A DNA stretch of 64,000 bases from the NCBI RefSeq assembly GCF_003336875.1, contig NZ_QGNJ01000015.1:43443-107442 (forward strand). Direction: 5' to 3'. This document shows, one piece after another, positions 52,256 to 61,857 of the stretch. A program made the translations under genes and the position numbers. The stretch comes from Oleisolibacter albus (GTDB taxonomy: Bacteria; Pseudomonadota; Alphaproteobacteria; Azospirillales; Azospirillaceae). Every line of letters starts with the position of its first letter. Positions within the stretch are counted from its first letter, which is position 1. The notes below the pieces were generated by a model. That model made no database searches and was not told the DNA's origin. It worked only from the letters and a program-made list of their open reading frames with translations.

Positions 52256-54739
52256 TCACAATGAGGGTGCCCTCTCCATCGCGGCTTCATAGACATCGGC
52301 CAGCCGGGTCAAGACGGCATCGACGGATGGCTGGTCGATGGCCGGATGCAATTCGCCCAGGGTCCCGGCCAGCAGAGTATGGATGGCCAGTTCGGGGCCG
52401 CTGCGGCTGAGATCATTGGCCGGGACCAGGGCCTGACCAAGGCAGGCCAGGGACAGGGCGAGATCGCGGTGTCCCAGCCGCAAGGCCAGCAGGGCGCCGC
52501 GCTCCAGGGTCCAGGCATGGGCATAGGCATATTGGTGGCGAAGGGTGAGGCGCAAGGCCGCCAGCGCCTGGGGCACAGCCTCCTGCGTCCGGTCGGCCAG
52601 CAGAAGATACGAGGCGAGGTTGGCATGCAGCGTCTGCATCAGCGCGGGCACAGCCTGTTCATCCAAGGCGATCGCATCCCGGGTGATGGCGATGGCCCGG
52701 TCAAGCTCGCCAGCCATGAATTCCATATCGGCGTAGCGGAGCAGCAGCAGCTTGCGCCGCAATCCATGCTGCTCCGCCAAAGCCTGGGCCTGGACGAAAT
52801 AGGCCCGGGCCTGGACGAAATCTCCCTGGCCTGCGCTGGTCCAGCCCAGCAGAGAGACTATCGAGGCCTGATCATGCCAGAAGCCGCTGCGTTCGGCCAC
52901 GGCAACACCGTCCATCCAGAGGGAATGCCGCCCGTCGAAATCGCCGGCATAATGCTTCAGCCAGCCGGCTGTCGTCAGGGCATCGATCTGCCAGGTGACC
53001 GGAAGGTCCGGGGTCTGGCGCAGGACTGCCAGGATGGGATCCAACTCGTTCCGTGTGAAGCGGGGCCGATCGGCATGGAACGGCAGGCGGATGGGGATCG
53101 CCTCCCCATGCAGCAGCAGATCCAGCATGGCACGCACGGCGCGAGGTGTCGCATCGCCGCCGCCGTCGCGGGCCTGGATCAGGATCCGGGCCGCCTGGGG
53201 GTAAAGGGCGTCACGGCAGAGCGTCTTCAGGGCATCGATGGCCAGGATCTGCCCGCCGGTCACGTCACCCCCGCGCAGTGCCCAATCCGTGGCAGCGAAG
53301 ATATCGGCAAGGTCCGGAATGGTCCGTGGATCAATGGACCCCGTGCTGGCCATGGTGGACCGGATTTCCCGCAGCCGGACCGTCAGCCAGCGAACCAGCC
53401 GACGCTGCAGATCCTCCTGTTCCAGGCGGGTGTGGCTGCGGGCGGTCATGTACTGGCGGATGGTTTCCAGCATGCGCAGACCGGACTGCTGGGTCTGCAC
53501 CGGTCCGGCGATCAACGAGCGGGCCACCAGACCCGCCACCAGGCCGGGAACGGTTGCCGGATCGAGGGGCGGGCCGCCGCAGACCTGCGCCGCCGCCTGG
53601 ACCTGCCAGAGGCCGGAAAAGACGGTCAGGCGGCCCAGCAGCAGCCGGTCCGCCTCTGGCAACAGGTCGAGGCTCCAGTCCAACATCCGTGACAGGCTGC
53701 CATGGTGGTACTCGACGGTATCGGGCAGGGGAAGATCCTGGAACCGCCCGTCCAAAGCCTGTGCCGCAGCCTCCACCCCGCAGTCGCGCAACTGTGCCGC
53801 CAGCAGAACCAGGGCCAGCGGCAGTCCGTCCAGCTGCCGGCACAGGCGAGCGAGGGCCGGCAGATCCTCGTCGGGCAGTGACAGCCAGCCACCCAAGGCA
53901 TGGCGGTGCAGCACCAGCTGTACCGCGGGATAGCGGCGAATCTCCGCCGCGGACAGCGGTCCGTCGGGCGGACAGTCCAGCGGGCAGAGATGCAACAGCA
54001 GCTCCCCGCTGATGTTCAGCGGCTCCCGGCTGGTCAGCAGCAGCCGCACGCCGGGGCAGGCACCCAGCAGGCCCTCGGCGAAGTCCCCGACCTCATCCAG
54101 CAGATGCTCGGCATTATCGAGCAACAGCAGCGTCGGCTGATCCGCCAGGGCGGTCTGGATGGCGGCAATGATGTCCGGTCCCAGCAGCTTGGCCGCCAGG
54201 ACTGCCGCCGTCGCCACTGCCACCAGTCCCGGTTGCCGTACCGGTGCCAGTTCCACATGGGCCACACGCACCCCGTCCTGTCCGGCTCTGGTCGCCAGGG
54301 CTGCCAGAGCCAGTGCCGTTTTGCCCACGCCACCGGGGCCGATGATGCTGACCAGCCGCGAGTGGTCCAGAAGCTCGTCCAGACGGGCCATATCCCGGCT
54401 TCGCCCCAGCAGGTCATCGGCTGCGGGCAGGGGAGTGCGACCGGTCCGGTCCAGGGACAAGGCCAGGCGATAGCCGATGCCGGGCACATTCTCCACCGCG
54501 TCATTGCCAAGGACGCGGCGCAGCGCCCGCACCTGGACACGCAAATTCCCGGCTCCGACCGTCAGGCCCGGCCAGACCCGGTCTGTCAGATCCTCCACTG
54601 TGACGGCACGCCCGTCCGCCGCAGCCAGGCTCAGCAGCAGATCGAAGGCGCGGTCACCCAGGGGCACGGGGGTTCCATCCCGCAACAGGCGGCGGCGGGC
54701 GGCATCCAACAGAAAACGGCTGTCCGATCGCAAAGACAT
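52256..54739 (-). CDS. Winged-helix regulator with NB-ARC-like ATPase and TPR tail
   Basis: The product is about 827 residues from the ATG at 54739 (an in-frame TTG at 54751 is the alternative). The N-terminal OmpR/ToxR-type winged helix (about 1-95, with VTVEDLTDRVWPGLTVGAGN, then LRVQVRALRRVLG) joins an NTPase with Walker A IIGPGGVGKTAL (about residue 130) and Walker B TLLLLDNAEHLLDE. A long C-terminal helical-repeat region (from about 480) is TPR-like. Such one-protein regulators sense unknown ligands. A shorter relative lies on the other side of the hydrolase gene. Confidence 0.82.
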   Translation of the reverse strand: MSLRSDSRFLLDAARRRLLRDGTPVPLGDRAFDLLLSLAAADGRAVTVEDLTDRVWPGLTVGAGNLRVQVRALRRVLGNDAVENVPGIGYRLALSLDRTGRTPLPAADDLLGRSRDMARLDELLDHSRLVSIIGPGGVGKTALALAALATRAGQDGVRVAHVELAPVRQPGLVAVATAAVLAAKLLGPDIIAAIQTALADQPTLLLLDNAEHLLDEVGDFAEGLLGACPGVRLLLTSREPLNISGELLLHLCPLDCPPDGPLSAAEIRRYPAVQLVLHRHALGGWLSLPDEDLPALARLCRQLDGLPLALVLLAAQLRDCGVEAAAQALDGRFQDLPLPDTVEYHHGSLSRMLDWSLDLLPEADRLLLGRLTVFSGLWQVQAAAQVCGGPPLDPATVPGLVAGLVARSLIAGPVQTQQSGLRMLETIRQYMTARSHTRLEQEDLQRRLVRWLTVRLREIRSTMASTGSIDPRTIPDLADIFAATDWALRGGDVTGGQILAIDALKTLCRDALYPQAARILIQARDGGGDATPRAVRAMLDLLLHGEAIPIRLPFHADRPRFTRNELDPILAVLRQTPDLPVTWQIDALTTAGWLKHYAGDFDGRHSLWMDGVAVAERSGFWHDQASIVSLLGWTSAGQGDFVQARAYFVQAQALAEQHGLRRKLLLLRYADMEFMAGELDRAIAITRDAIALDEQAVPALMQTLHANLASYLLLADRTQEAVPQALAALRLTLRHQYAYAHAWTLERGALLALRLGHRDLALSLACLGQALVPANDLSRSGPELAIHTLLAGTLGELHPAIDQPSVDAVLTRLADVYEAAMERAPSL

Positions 54740-54925
54740 CCATCCACACAAATAATCAAACCGTTAGAGGTAGGCGGATAGCCCCTGGTCCGGGTGCGAT
54801 TTTATGTCTTTTAACACGCATAATTCCGGTTTTCGTCCGAATAGTTCCCTCGTCGATCTTTTCCGGTGCCGGCGCGGCACCGACGATCGGCACCCCGACG
54901 CCAACGCAGAAACCGGAGCGGACAC

Positions 54926-55753
54926 ATGGGCACGATCATCACCGATGACGGCACACAGATCTATTACAAGGATTGGGGCAGTGGCCGCCCCGTGGTGTTC
55001 AGCCACGGCTGGCCGCTGAATTCGGACAGCTGGGAGGCCCAGATGTTCCATCTGGCCAGCAACGGTCTGCGGGCCGTGGCCCATGACCGGCGCGGCCATG
55101 GCCGTTCCAGTCAGCCCTGGCAGGGCCATGACATGGACACCTATGCCGATGATCTGGCCCAACTGATGGAAACGCTGGATCTGCGCGACGCCGTGCTGGT
55201 CGGCTTTTCCACCGGTGGCGGCGAGGTGACCCGCTACATCGCCCGCCATGGCCGTGCCCGCGTGTCGAAAGTGGCGCTGGTCGGTGCCGTGCCGCCGCTG
55301 ATGCTGAAGACGGATGCAAACCCGGCCGGCACGCCCAAGGACGTCTTCGACGGGCTGCGCGCCGCCAGTCTGGCCGACCGCTCGCAGCTGTACAAGGATA
55401 TCGCCGCGGGTCCCTTCTTCGGCTTCAACCGGCCCGATGCCAAGCCATCGCAGGGCATGATGGACAGCTTCTGGATGCAAGGCATGATGGCCAGCCACAA
55501 GGCCACCTATGACTGCATCAAGGCCTTCTCGGAAACCGATTTCACCGAGGATTTGAAAGCGTTCGAAGGGCTGCCGACCCTGGTGATCCATGGCGATGCC
55601 GATCAGGTCGTGCCGATCGACGCTGCCGGCCGCGCCGTGGCCCGCCTGGTTCCCCATGCTGAACTGAAGGTCTATGCGGGCGGTCCCCATGGGGTGACCG
55701 ATACGCATAAGGAGCAGCTAAGCGCAGACCTCCTGGCGTTTGCCAGGGCCTGA
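54926..55753 (+). CDS. Alpha/beta hydrolase, non-haem chloroperoxidase/arylesterase type
   Basis: The product is 275 residues. [14 protein letters not shown] carries the oxyanion-hole region, the nucleophile Ser is in [20 protein letters not shown] (near 96), the acid is in [14 protein letters not shown], and the catalytic His in [13 protein letters not shown]. The [11 protein letters not shown] segment is diagnostic of the cofactor-free haloperoxidase/esterase group (usually FSMGGGE). The start at 54926 is the ATG of [20 protein letters not shown]. It is divergent from the large regulator. Confidence 0.88.
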   Translation: MGTIITDDGTQIYYKDWGSGRPVVFSHGWPLNSDSWEAQMFHLASNGLRAVAHDRRGHGRSSQPWQGHDMDTYADDLAQLMETLDLRDAVLVGFSTGGGEVTRYIARHGRARVSKVALVGAVPPLMLKTDANPAGTPKDVFDGLRAASLADRSQLYKDIAAGPFFGFNRPDAKPSQGMMDSFWMQGMMASHKATYDCIKAFSETDFTEDLKAFEGLPTLVIHGDADQVVPIDAAGRAVARLVPHAELKVYAGGPHGVTDTHKEQLSADLLAFARA

Positions 55754-55823
55754 GGCTACTCTGCCGGTTCCCGCCGGGGCGCCGTCCTCGGCGGGAACCG
55801 GTGTCCTGCTGGCGGAGGCGCGC

Positions 55824-57155
55824 ATGTGGACCGACACTGGACAGACCGCACAGGATGCGCGGCAGCCCGATCTGGCCGTCGGCGCCTATATCTTCCGCCG
55901 GGGCAGCGGAACCCTGACCTGCCGCAGCGGCTCGGTGGTGCCGCTGGGCCGGCGGGCCCGGGCACTGCTGTCGGTGCTGGCGGACCATGCCGGCCAGGAT
56001 GTCTCCGCCGCGCAGCTTCTGGACCGGGTCTGGCCCGGCCAGATCGTCGATCCGGCCAATGTCGCCGTGCAGGTCTCCGGCCTGCGGGCCGCCATCGGCG
56101 ACAGCGACGGCTCGGTGATCCTGACCGTGCATGGCCGTGGATACCGGCTGGCGTCACCGGCGCTGACGACGACGCCAGGGAACATCCCGCACACGCTGCT
56201 GGCCCTGTCGGGACGGGAGACCGAGCTGGCCAATGCCGTGCGGCGGCTGCGGCGCGACCGTCTGCTGGTCATCACCGGCCTTTCGGGAACGGGCAAGACA
56301 CGGCTGGCCTGCAGCGCCGCCCGTCAGTTGGCGGATGATTTTCCCGCCGGCCAATGGCTGGTGCCCCTCAGCGGCGTCACCCTGACCGATGCCGAGGCGC
56401 TCGCCATCCGGATCAACAGCCGGTTGGGGGCGAGCGGAGGAATACAGGGCAGTCCGGTCGCAACCCTGATCGATGCTGTCGGCCAGCGCGCCTGCCTGCT
56501 GCTGCTGGACGGGGTGGAGTTGCTGGGGGAGGGGGCGCTGACGCTGGTGCCCCGCCTGCTGGAGGCCTGTCCGCAGGCGGCCGTCCTGGTCACGTCCCAT
56601 CTGGCCCATCGGCGGCTGCACGCCTTCTGCGTGCGCCTGTCGCCGCTGCCGGTTCCCGCCGCGGGAGCCCCGGCAGCCGCCACCAGCCTGTTCCTGGAAA
56701 CGGCCGCCGCCGCAGGGTTGGATTTCCAGGGCGACGAGACGGCGGCTCCCGCCATTGCCAGCATCTGCCGCGATCTGGGTGGGCTGCCGCTGGGGGTGGA
56801 ACTCGCGGCGCGGGCCGCCGGGCTGTTGGGACTGGCGGCAACGGCCGAGGCCTGCCGCGACCCGGTGCGCGCCCTGCCGGGGCTGCGCCGGCCCGGGCCG
56901 GCCCGCCATCAGTCGGTGGGCGCCGCCATGGGCTGGTCTCTGGGATTGCTGACACCGGAGGAGCGGAGTGCGCTGGCCGCGCTGTCGGCGCTGCCGGGTG
57001 CGTTCACCGCCCGTGAAGCCGGCCTGGCCCTGGCCCGCGTCGGAGGCGGCGGAGGCTGGTTGGGCCGGCTGCATGGAAAGTCGATGCTTGAGCGCGATGG
57101 TGACAGGCTGGCCTTGAATCCATTGGTCCGGGCCTGCGCCCTTTCGGCGGCGTGA
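55824..57155 (+). CDS. Second winged-helix regulator with NTPase domain, no TPR tail
   Basis: The product is 443 residues from the ATG at 55824 with GGAGG eight bases before. It has an OmpR-type winged helix (about 15-108, VSAAQLLDRVWPGQIVDPAN) and an NTPase with Walker A VITGLSGTGKTRLAC (near 152) and Walker B-like CLLLLDGVELLGE. It lacks the long TPR part of the 52256-54739 protein and is otherwise a diverged relative. It follows the hydrolase by 70 bases and probably shares its transcript. Confidence 0.8.
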   Translation: MWTDTGQTAQDARQPDLAVGAYIFRRGSGTLTCRSGSVVPLGRRARALLSVLADHAGQDVSAAQLLDRVWPGQIVDPANVAVQVSGLRAAIGDSDGSVILTVHGRGYRLASPALTTTPGNIPHTLLALSGRETELANAVRRLRRDRLLVITGLSGTGKTRLACSAARQLADDFPAGQWLVPLSGVTLTDAEALAIRINSRLGASGGIQGSPVATLIDAVGQRACLLLLDGVELLGEGALTLVPRLLEACPQAAVLVTSHLAHRRLHAFCVRLSPLPVPAAGAPAAATSLFLETAAAAGLDFQGDETAAPAIASICRDLGGLPLGVELAARAAGLLGLAATAEACRDPVRALPGLRRPGPARHQSVGAAMGWSLGLLTPEERSALAALSALPGAFTAREAGLALARVGGGGGWLGRLHGKSMLERDGDRLALNPLVRACALSAA

Positions 57156-57263
57156 GGCCGGTACAGACGCCGGCCGCCATCCGCTGACCTGCTCCGGTCG
57201 CCCTACTTCGGGTCTCTGCAGTTCCCTCTTTTCAAATCGCATCCTGGCCGGCAAAAACGGGGG

Positions 57264-58508
57264 ATGGATGAACTGTCCCTTCTCATGCGCCTCAGCGTTG
57301 CCCTGGCCATCGGTCTGCTGGTCGGGCTGGAGCGGGGCTGGCGCAGCCGCGACGAGGTGGAAGGCCAGCGCATCGCCGGTCTGCGCACCTTCGCCCTGAC
57401 CGGTCTACTGGGCGGCGTCGCAGGAGCGCTGACCGCGCTGACCCAGGTCGGGCTGCTGGGCTTCGCCTTCCTCGGCTTTGCCATTGCCTTCACCGCTTTC
57501 CACCTGCTGGAGGCGCGGGCGGGCCAGTCCCGCAGCGTGACCGCTGTGGTGGCCGGTCTCTGCACCTTCCTGCTGGGCGCCTACGCCCTGCTGGGCGACC
57601 AGCGGGTGGCGGTGGCCGGGGCGGTGGCTATGACCGGCCTGCTGGCCATGCGCGAGCCGCTGCACCAATGGCTGCGCACCCTGCGCTGGGAGGAGATCCG
57701 GGCCGTCCTGATCCTGCTGGCCATGACGTTCCTGCTGCTGCCGGTGCTGCCGAACCGCACCGTCGATCCCTGGGACAGTCTCAACCCGGCGGAGATCTGG
57801 CTGCTGGCCATCCTCATCGCCGCCATCTCCTTCGGTGGCTATGTGGCGGTGCGGCTGTTCGGGGAGCGGTTGGGCGTGGTCATGGCAGCGCTGGCCGGGG
57901 GACTGGCCTCCTCCACCGCCACCACCCTGACTCTGGCGCGGCTGGGGCGGCAGCATCCGGACTCCGCCCGCCTGCTGGCCGCCGGCATCCTGCTGGCCGG
58001 TGTGGTCATGGTGCTGCGGGTGGGGGCGGTGGCCCTGCTGCTCAATCCCGCTCTCGCCGGCGCCCTGCTGCCGGCCCTGGCCGTTGCGGCGCTGGTGCAG
58101 GCCGTGGCCAGCTTGGCCCTGCTGGCCCGCAACACCCGGCAGGAACAGCCGGATCTGGCCATCTCCAACCCGCTGGATCTGGCGACGGCCCTGAAGCTGG
58201 CCGGATTCATCGCCCTAGTCCTGCTGGCGGCGCAGGCCGTGCGCGACTGGGTCGGTAATAGCGGCGTGCTGCTGGTGGCGGCGGCCTCCGGCATCGCCGA
58301 CGTGGATGCCGTCACCATCTCCATGGCCCGCATGGCCGACGGCACCCTGGCGGTGCTGGCGGCCCAGGCCATCGCCACCGCCGTGGCCGTCAACACCCTC
58401 TCCAAGGCCGTCATCGCCGCCTGGGTTGGTGGCCGCGGCATCGGTGCCTATGTGGGAGGCGCCAGCATCGCCGCGCTGGGGGCCGGGGCCGCGGTCCTGC
58501 TGACCTGA
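57264..58508 (+). CDS. MgtC/SapB - DUF4010 membrane protein
   Basis: The product is 414 residues with about twelve hydrophobic helices. The N-terminal MgtC/SapB motif (LSVALAIGLLVGLERGWRSR, then RTFALTGLLGG) is followed by a DUF4010 C-terminal half (AALAGGLASSTATTLTLARL; AAASGIADVDAVTISMARMA). Family members are linked to magnesium limitation and acid stress, but transport has not been proven. It is a single gene with its own ribosome site. Confidence 0.85.
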   Translation: MDELSLLMRLSVALAIGLLVGLERGWRSRDEVEGQRIAGLRTFALTGLLGGVAGALTALTQVGLLGFAFLGFAIAFTAFHLLEARAGQSRSVTAVVAGLCTFLLGAYALLGDQRVAVAGAVAMTGLLAMREPLHQWLRTLRWEEIRAVLILLAMTFLLLPVLPNRTVDPWDSLNPAEIWLLAILIAAISFGGYVAVRLFGERLGVVMAALAGGLASSTATTLTLARLGRQHPDSARLLAAGILLAGVVMVLRVGAVALLLNPALAGALLPALAVAALVQAVASLALLARNTRQEQPDLAISNPLDLATALKLAGFIALVLLAAQAVRDWVGNSGVLLVAAASGIADVDAVTISMARMADGTLAVLAAQAIATAVAVNTLSKAVIAAWVGGRGIGAYVGGASIAALGAGAAVLLT

Positions 58509-58614
58509 CGCATCCGCCGTTTTACGGTGCGTAAACCGCAGCGGGCTATCGTCGGCAGGTTGTTGTCCGCGTATGATGGGCCGGGATGAACCCGGCTGCT
58601 GGAGCATGACCATC

Positions 58615-59556
58615 ATGTCCGTTCTGTCCACCAGACTTATGCCGTTGCTGCCCTCGTCGCTGCGGACGTCCCCGGTGCGGTCTGCCCCTGTGGCGGCGGC
58701 GGAGACCGGTTCGGCTCCGACGGCGTCGCCGACCGGTGCTGTGGAGTCTGGCCCGCTCGGCCTCTATGACGCTTCAGGCCGGACCGCGCCGGGCCTCTGG
58801 GCGGAACGCCGCGAGTCACAGGCCAAGGCGATGGAAGTGTTGCAGCAGATGTACCGCAACCGGGCCGATCCGGCACAGACCCGCAAGGCCGCGGCCCAGA
58901 AGCGGATTGAGCAGATCAAGGAGCAGCTGCGCAGCCTGCGGATGATGGGCCTGGACGCCAAGACCATGGCGCGCATGGCGGCCCGGCTGGCCCGGGATCT
59001 GGCGGCAGCGGTGCGGTCCGCCGGTGGCGGCGATGCCGGCGTTCCGGCGGCGACCGGGCCGCAGACCATGACCGGGTCAGCGACCGTAACCACGACCGGG
59101 GGTGCGGGAGGAAGCGCGGCTGCGGCCGAGGCGACGGCCGACCAGCCATTGGCCGACAGCACCGACGCTGCGGCCACCATGCCGCCGCCCTCACTCCCTG
59201 TCGTCGAGGCCGACACCGTGGCCGGCGTGGAGGACGGGACGGCGCAGGAAACCACGGCCCCGGCCACAGCCGCCGCCGGGCCGGCAGAGCAGCCGTCAGG
59301 CCAGCAGGCAGAGGGGCATGACGACGGAGGCCCCCGGCCGCTGGGCGCGCGCGAAGCCATCTCATCGCCTGTGCGCTCGCGGGACACCCTGCTGGAGGAT
59401 GCACGGCAACTGGCCCGGGAACTCAAGGCCATGCTCGAACGGGCCCGCGCGGCGGCCCGGCAGAACCGGCCCGAGGGCCAAGCGTATGGCCAGGACGACA
59501 CCCGGACCCTCCGCATCGCCGAGGCGGGACTGGCCGCCCTGCGCCAGATCCCCTGA
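58615..59556 (+). CDS. Unrecognised protein with central coiled coil
   Basis: I do not recognise this 313-residue product. A Ser/Pro/Ala-rich head (about 1-55) leads to a charged helical block (ERRESQAKAMEVLQQMYRNR, then RKAAAQKRIEQIKEQLRSLR, about 65-115). A disordered Ala/Thr/Pro-rich middle (about 125-245) follows, and a second helical block ends the protein (DTLLEDARQLARELKAMLER, then the C-terminal LAALRQIP). No signal or membrane segment is seen, so it is probably cytoplasmic. GGAG lies ten bases before 58615; an ATG at 58606 is possible. Just upstream at 58520-58534 is a TTTAC-N5-GTAAA dyad. Confidence 0.65.
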   Translation: MSVLSTRLMPLLPSSLRTSPVRSAPVAAAETGSAPTASPTGAVESGPLGLYDASGRTAPGLWAERRESQAKAMEVLQQMYRNRADPAQTRKAAAQKRIEQIKEQLRSLRMMGLDAKTMARMAARLARDLAAAVRSAGGGDAGVPAATGPQTMTGSATVTTTGGAGGSAAAAEATADQPLADSTDAAATMPPPSLPVVEADTVAGVEDGTAQETTAPATAAAGPAEQPSGQQAEGHDDGGPRPLGAREAISSPVRSRDTLLEDARQLARELKAMLERARAAARQNRPEGQAYGQDDTRTLRIAEAGLAALRQIP

Positions 59557-59577
59557 CCGGGGCCGGCGGATGCCGGT

Positions 59578-61857
59578 TCACGGGCCGCCGGCCGCCAGGA
59601 TCTTGTCCACGGTGAAGGGCAGCTCGCGCACCCGCACCCCGGTGGCATGGAAGATGGCATTGCCGATGGCCGCGGCCACGCCGACGATGCCGATCTCGCC
59701 CACGCCCTTGGCGCCCAGCGGGTTGACCACCCTGTCCTCTTCGTCGACGAAGATCACGTCGATGGTCCCGACGTCGGGATTGACCGGCACATGGTACTCG
59801 GCCAGGTCATGGTTCATCACCCGTCCCAGCCGATGGTCGGTCAGGGCCTCCTCCTCCAGGGCCATGCCGATGCCCCAGACGGCGGCGCCCAGGATCTGGC
59901 TGCCCGCGGTCTTCGGATTGATGATGCGCCCGGCGGCCACGGCGCTGACGATGCGGCTGACCCGGACGGTGCCCAGATCCGCATCCACCCGCACCTCGGC
60001 AAAGATGGCGGAATGGGTGCCCAGCGTGTGCCGGGCCCGCTGCAGCAGGTAGGGCAGGGACCGCGCCGTCTCCTCGATGGCGAACAGGCCGGCTTCGCGC
60101 ATCACCTCGGTCAATGGCAGGCGCTGGGCGGGATCGATGCGGGACTGGATGCAGCCGTCCGTGAACAGCAGGTCGTCGGCTGTGGCCGTGCCGAAGGGCC
60201 GCCCCTCCAGCGTCAGCGCTGCCCGGGCCAGCCGGTCACGGACCTTGTCGCAGACCGCCTTGACCGCCGATCCCACGCTGGACACGGTCCAGGACCCGCC
60301 CTCGATCGGGGCCGTGGGTAGGGCGGAATCGCCCAGCCTGAAGCGGACCTGTTCCAGCGGCAGGCCCAGAACATCGGCGGCGATCTGCGACATGACGGTA
60401 TAGGTGCCGGTGCCGATGTCGGCCGTGGCGCTGGCCACCATCAGGCTGCCGTCGAGGCCCAGCACGGCCCGGGCTTCCGCCTGTCCCTGCATGGCGTCCC
60501 AGACACCGGCGGCCACGCCCCAGCCGACAAGGTCGCGGCCCTGGCGCATGGAGCGCGGCACCGGATTGCGCCGTGACCAGCCGAAGCGCTCCGCCCCCTG
60601 GGCGAAGCAGGCCCGCAGCTCCTTGCTGGAGAAGGGGCGACCGGTGTTGGGATCGATGTCGGTATGGTTCTTCAGCCGCAGGGCGATGGGGTCCATCTCC
60701 AGCGCATAGGCCAGCTCGTCCATGGCCATCTCGATGGCATTGACGCCGGTCGCCGCCCCCGGCGCCCGCTGGTCCAGCGGCGTGTAGACGTCCAGCCGGG
60801 CCAGCCTGTAGTCCAGCCGCGTAGTGTCCGCCTTGTACTGCTGCCCCGACCAGTTGACGACGATCTCCACATAATTCTCGAACTGGGAGGTCTCCTGCAC
60901 GGCCTCATGGATCAGCGTCCGCAGGCGGCCGTCGCGGTGGGCGCCCAGCGCCACCCGCTGCAGGGATCGGGGCCGGTGGCCGAAGCTGAACATCTGCGGC
61001 CGCGACAGCTCCACCCGCACTGACCGCTTCAGCTGCGTGGCGGCCAGAACCGCCATGAACAGCTGGTGCTGCGGCCGCAGACCCGATCCAAAGGCGCCGC
61101 CGACAAAGGGCGAACAGACCCGCACGGCCGATTTCGGCAGGTTGAAGACGTTGCAGACATAGGTCTGGCTGTTGCTGGCGCCCTGGATCTTGTCATGGAT
61201 CGTCAGCGTGCCGTCGTCGTTGTAGAGAACGGTGGAGGCGTGCATCTCCATGGGGTTGTGGTACTCGGCGGGCTGGCTGTAGTGGCAGTCGACGGTCACC
61301 TCCGCCTCCACCAACGCGCGGTCGGCATCGCCCCGCGGCCTGGGCGGCGGCTGGAAGCCGCCCTTGTCCTTGCTGGGGGCAAAGGCATCACGATGGACGG
61401 CGGCAAGGTCGGTCTGGTGCGGTTCGGCCGCGTAATCCACCTTGACCAGCCGGGCGGCATAGCGGGCCAGTTCGAAACTCTCGGCCACCACCAGTGCCAC
61501 GGGTTGGAATGAATGGCTGATGGTCGCGTCGTAAAGCGGGCGGAAGGGGGAGCCCTTGGGCGAATCCTCGTCCTTCCATTTGCGGTCGAACCAGGCCAGG
61601 TCGGGCCGGTTCTCATGGGTGAAGACAGCCAGGACCCCCGGCAGCGCCAGGGCGGCGCTGGTGTCGATGCGGGTGATGCGTCCCTTGGCGATGGCGCTGG
61701 ACACGATGTAGCCGTGCGCCAGATCGGGGGCCGTGTGCTCCGCGGCATATCTGGCGGCGCCGGTCACCTTCAGGCGCCCGTCCACGCGGTTGACGGGACG
61801 GCCGATCTGTCCGCCCGGGGTTTCCAGCCTGTCGGGGAAGGAGGGAAAGGCGATCAT
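59578..61857 (-). CDS. paoC: Aldehyde oxidoreductase molybdenum subunit PaoC
   Basis: Large Mo-binding subunit of a PaoABC-type (YagR) xanthine dehydrogenase-family aldehyde oxidoreductase. The product is 759 residues. The opening IGRPVNRVDGRLKVTGAARY is typical. Later segments include FVGGAFGSGL, and the catalytic Glu lies in GAKGVGEIGIVGVAAAIGNA near the C-terminus. It likely carries the MCD form of molybdenum cofactor. It overlaps paoB by four bases. No PaoD-like maturation gene is in the window. Confidence 0.9.
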   Translation of the reverse strand: MIAFPSFPDRLETPGGQIGRPVNRVDGRLKVTGAARYAAEHTAPDLAHGYIVSSAIAKGRITRIDTSAALALPGVLAVFTHENRPDLAWFDRKWKDEDSPKGSPFRPLYDATISHSFQPVALVVAESFELARYAARLVKVDYAAEPHQTDLAAVHRDAFAPSKDKGGFQPPPRPRGDADRALVEAEVTVDCHYSQPAEYHNPMEMHASTVLYNDDGTLTIHDKIQGASNSQTYVCNVFNLPKSAVRVCSPFVGGAFGSGLRPQHQLFMAVLAATQLKRSVRVELSRPQMFSFGHRPRSLQRVALGAHRDGRLRTLIHEAVQETSQFENYVEIVVNWSGQQYKADTTRLDYRLARLDVYTPLDQRAPGAATGVNAIEMAMDELAYALEMDPIALRLKNHTDIDPNTGRPFSSKELRACFAQGAERFGWSRRNPVPRSMRQGRDLVGWGVAAGVWDAMQGQAEARAVLGLDGSLMVASATADIGTGTYTVMSQIAADVLGLPLEQVRFRLGDSALPTAPIEGGSWTVSSVGSAVKAVCDKVRDRLARAALTLEGRPFGTATADDLLFTDGCIQSRIDPAQRLPLTEVMREAGLFAIEETARSLPYLLQRARHTLGTHSAIFAEVRVDADLGTVRVSRIVSAVAAGRIINPKTAGSQILGAAVWGIGMALEEEALTDHRLGRVMNHDLAEYHVPVNPDVGTIDVIFVDEEDRVVNPLGAKGVGEIGIVGVAAAIGNAIFHATGVRVRELPFTVDKILAAGGP

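Noticed and set aside
55740..55823. Upstream extension of the second winged-helix regulator
   Set aside because: It overlaps the hydrolase stop and lacks a ribosome site; the ATG at 55824 has GGAGG at the right distance.
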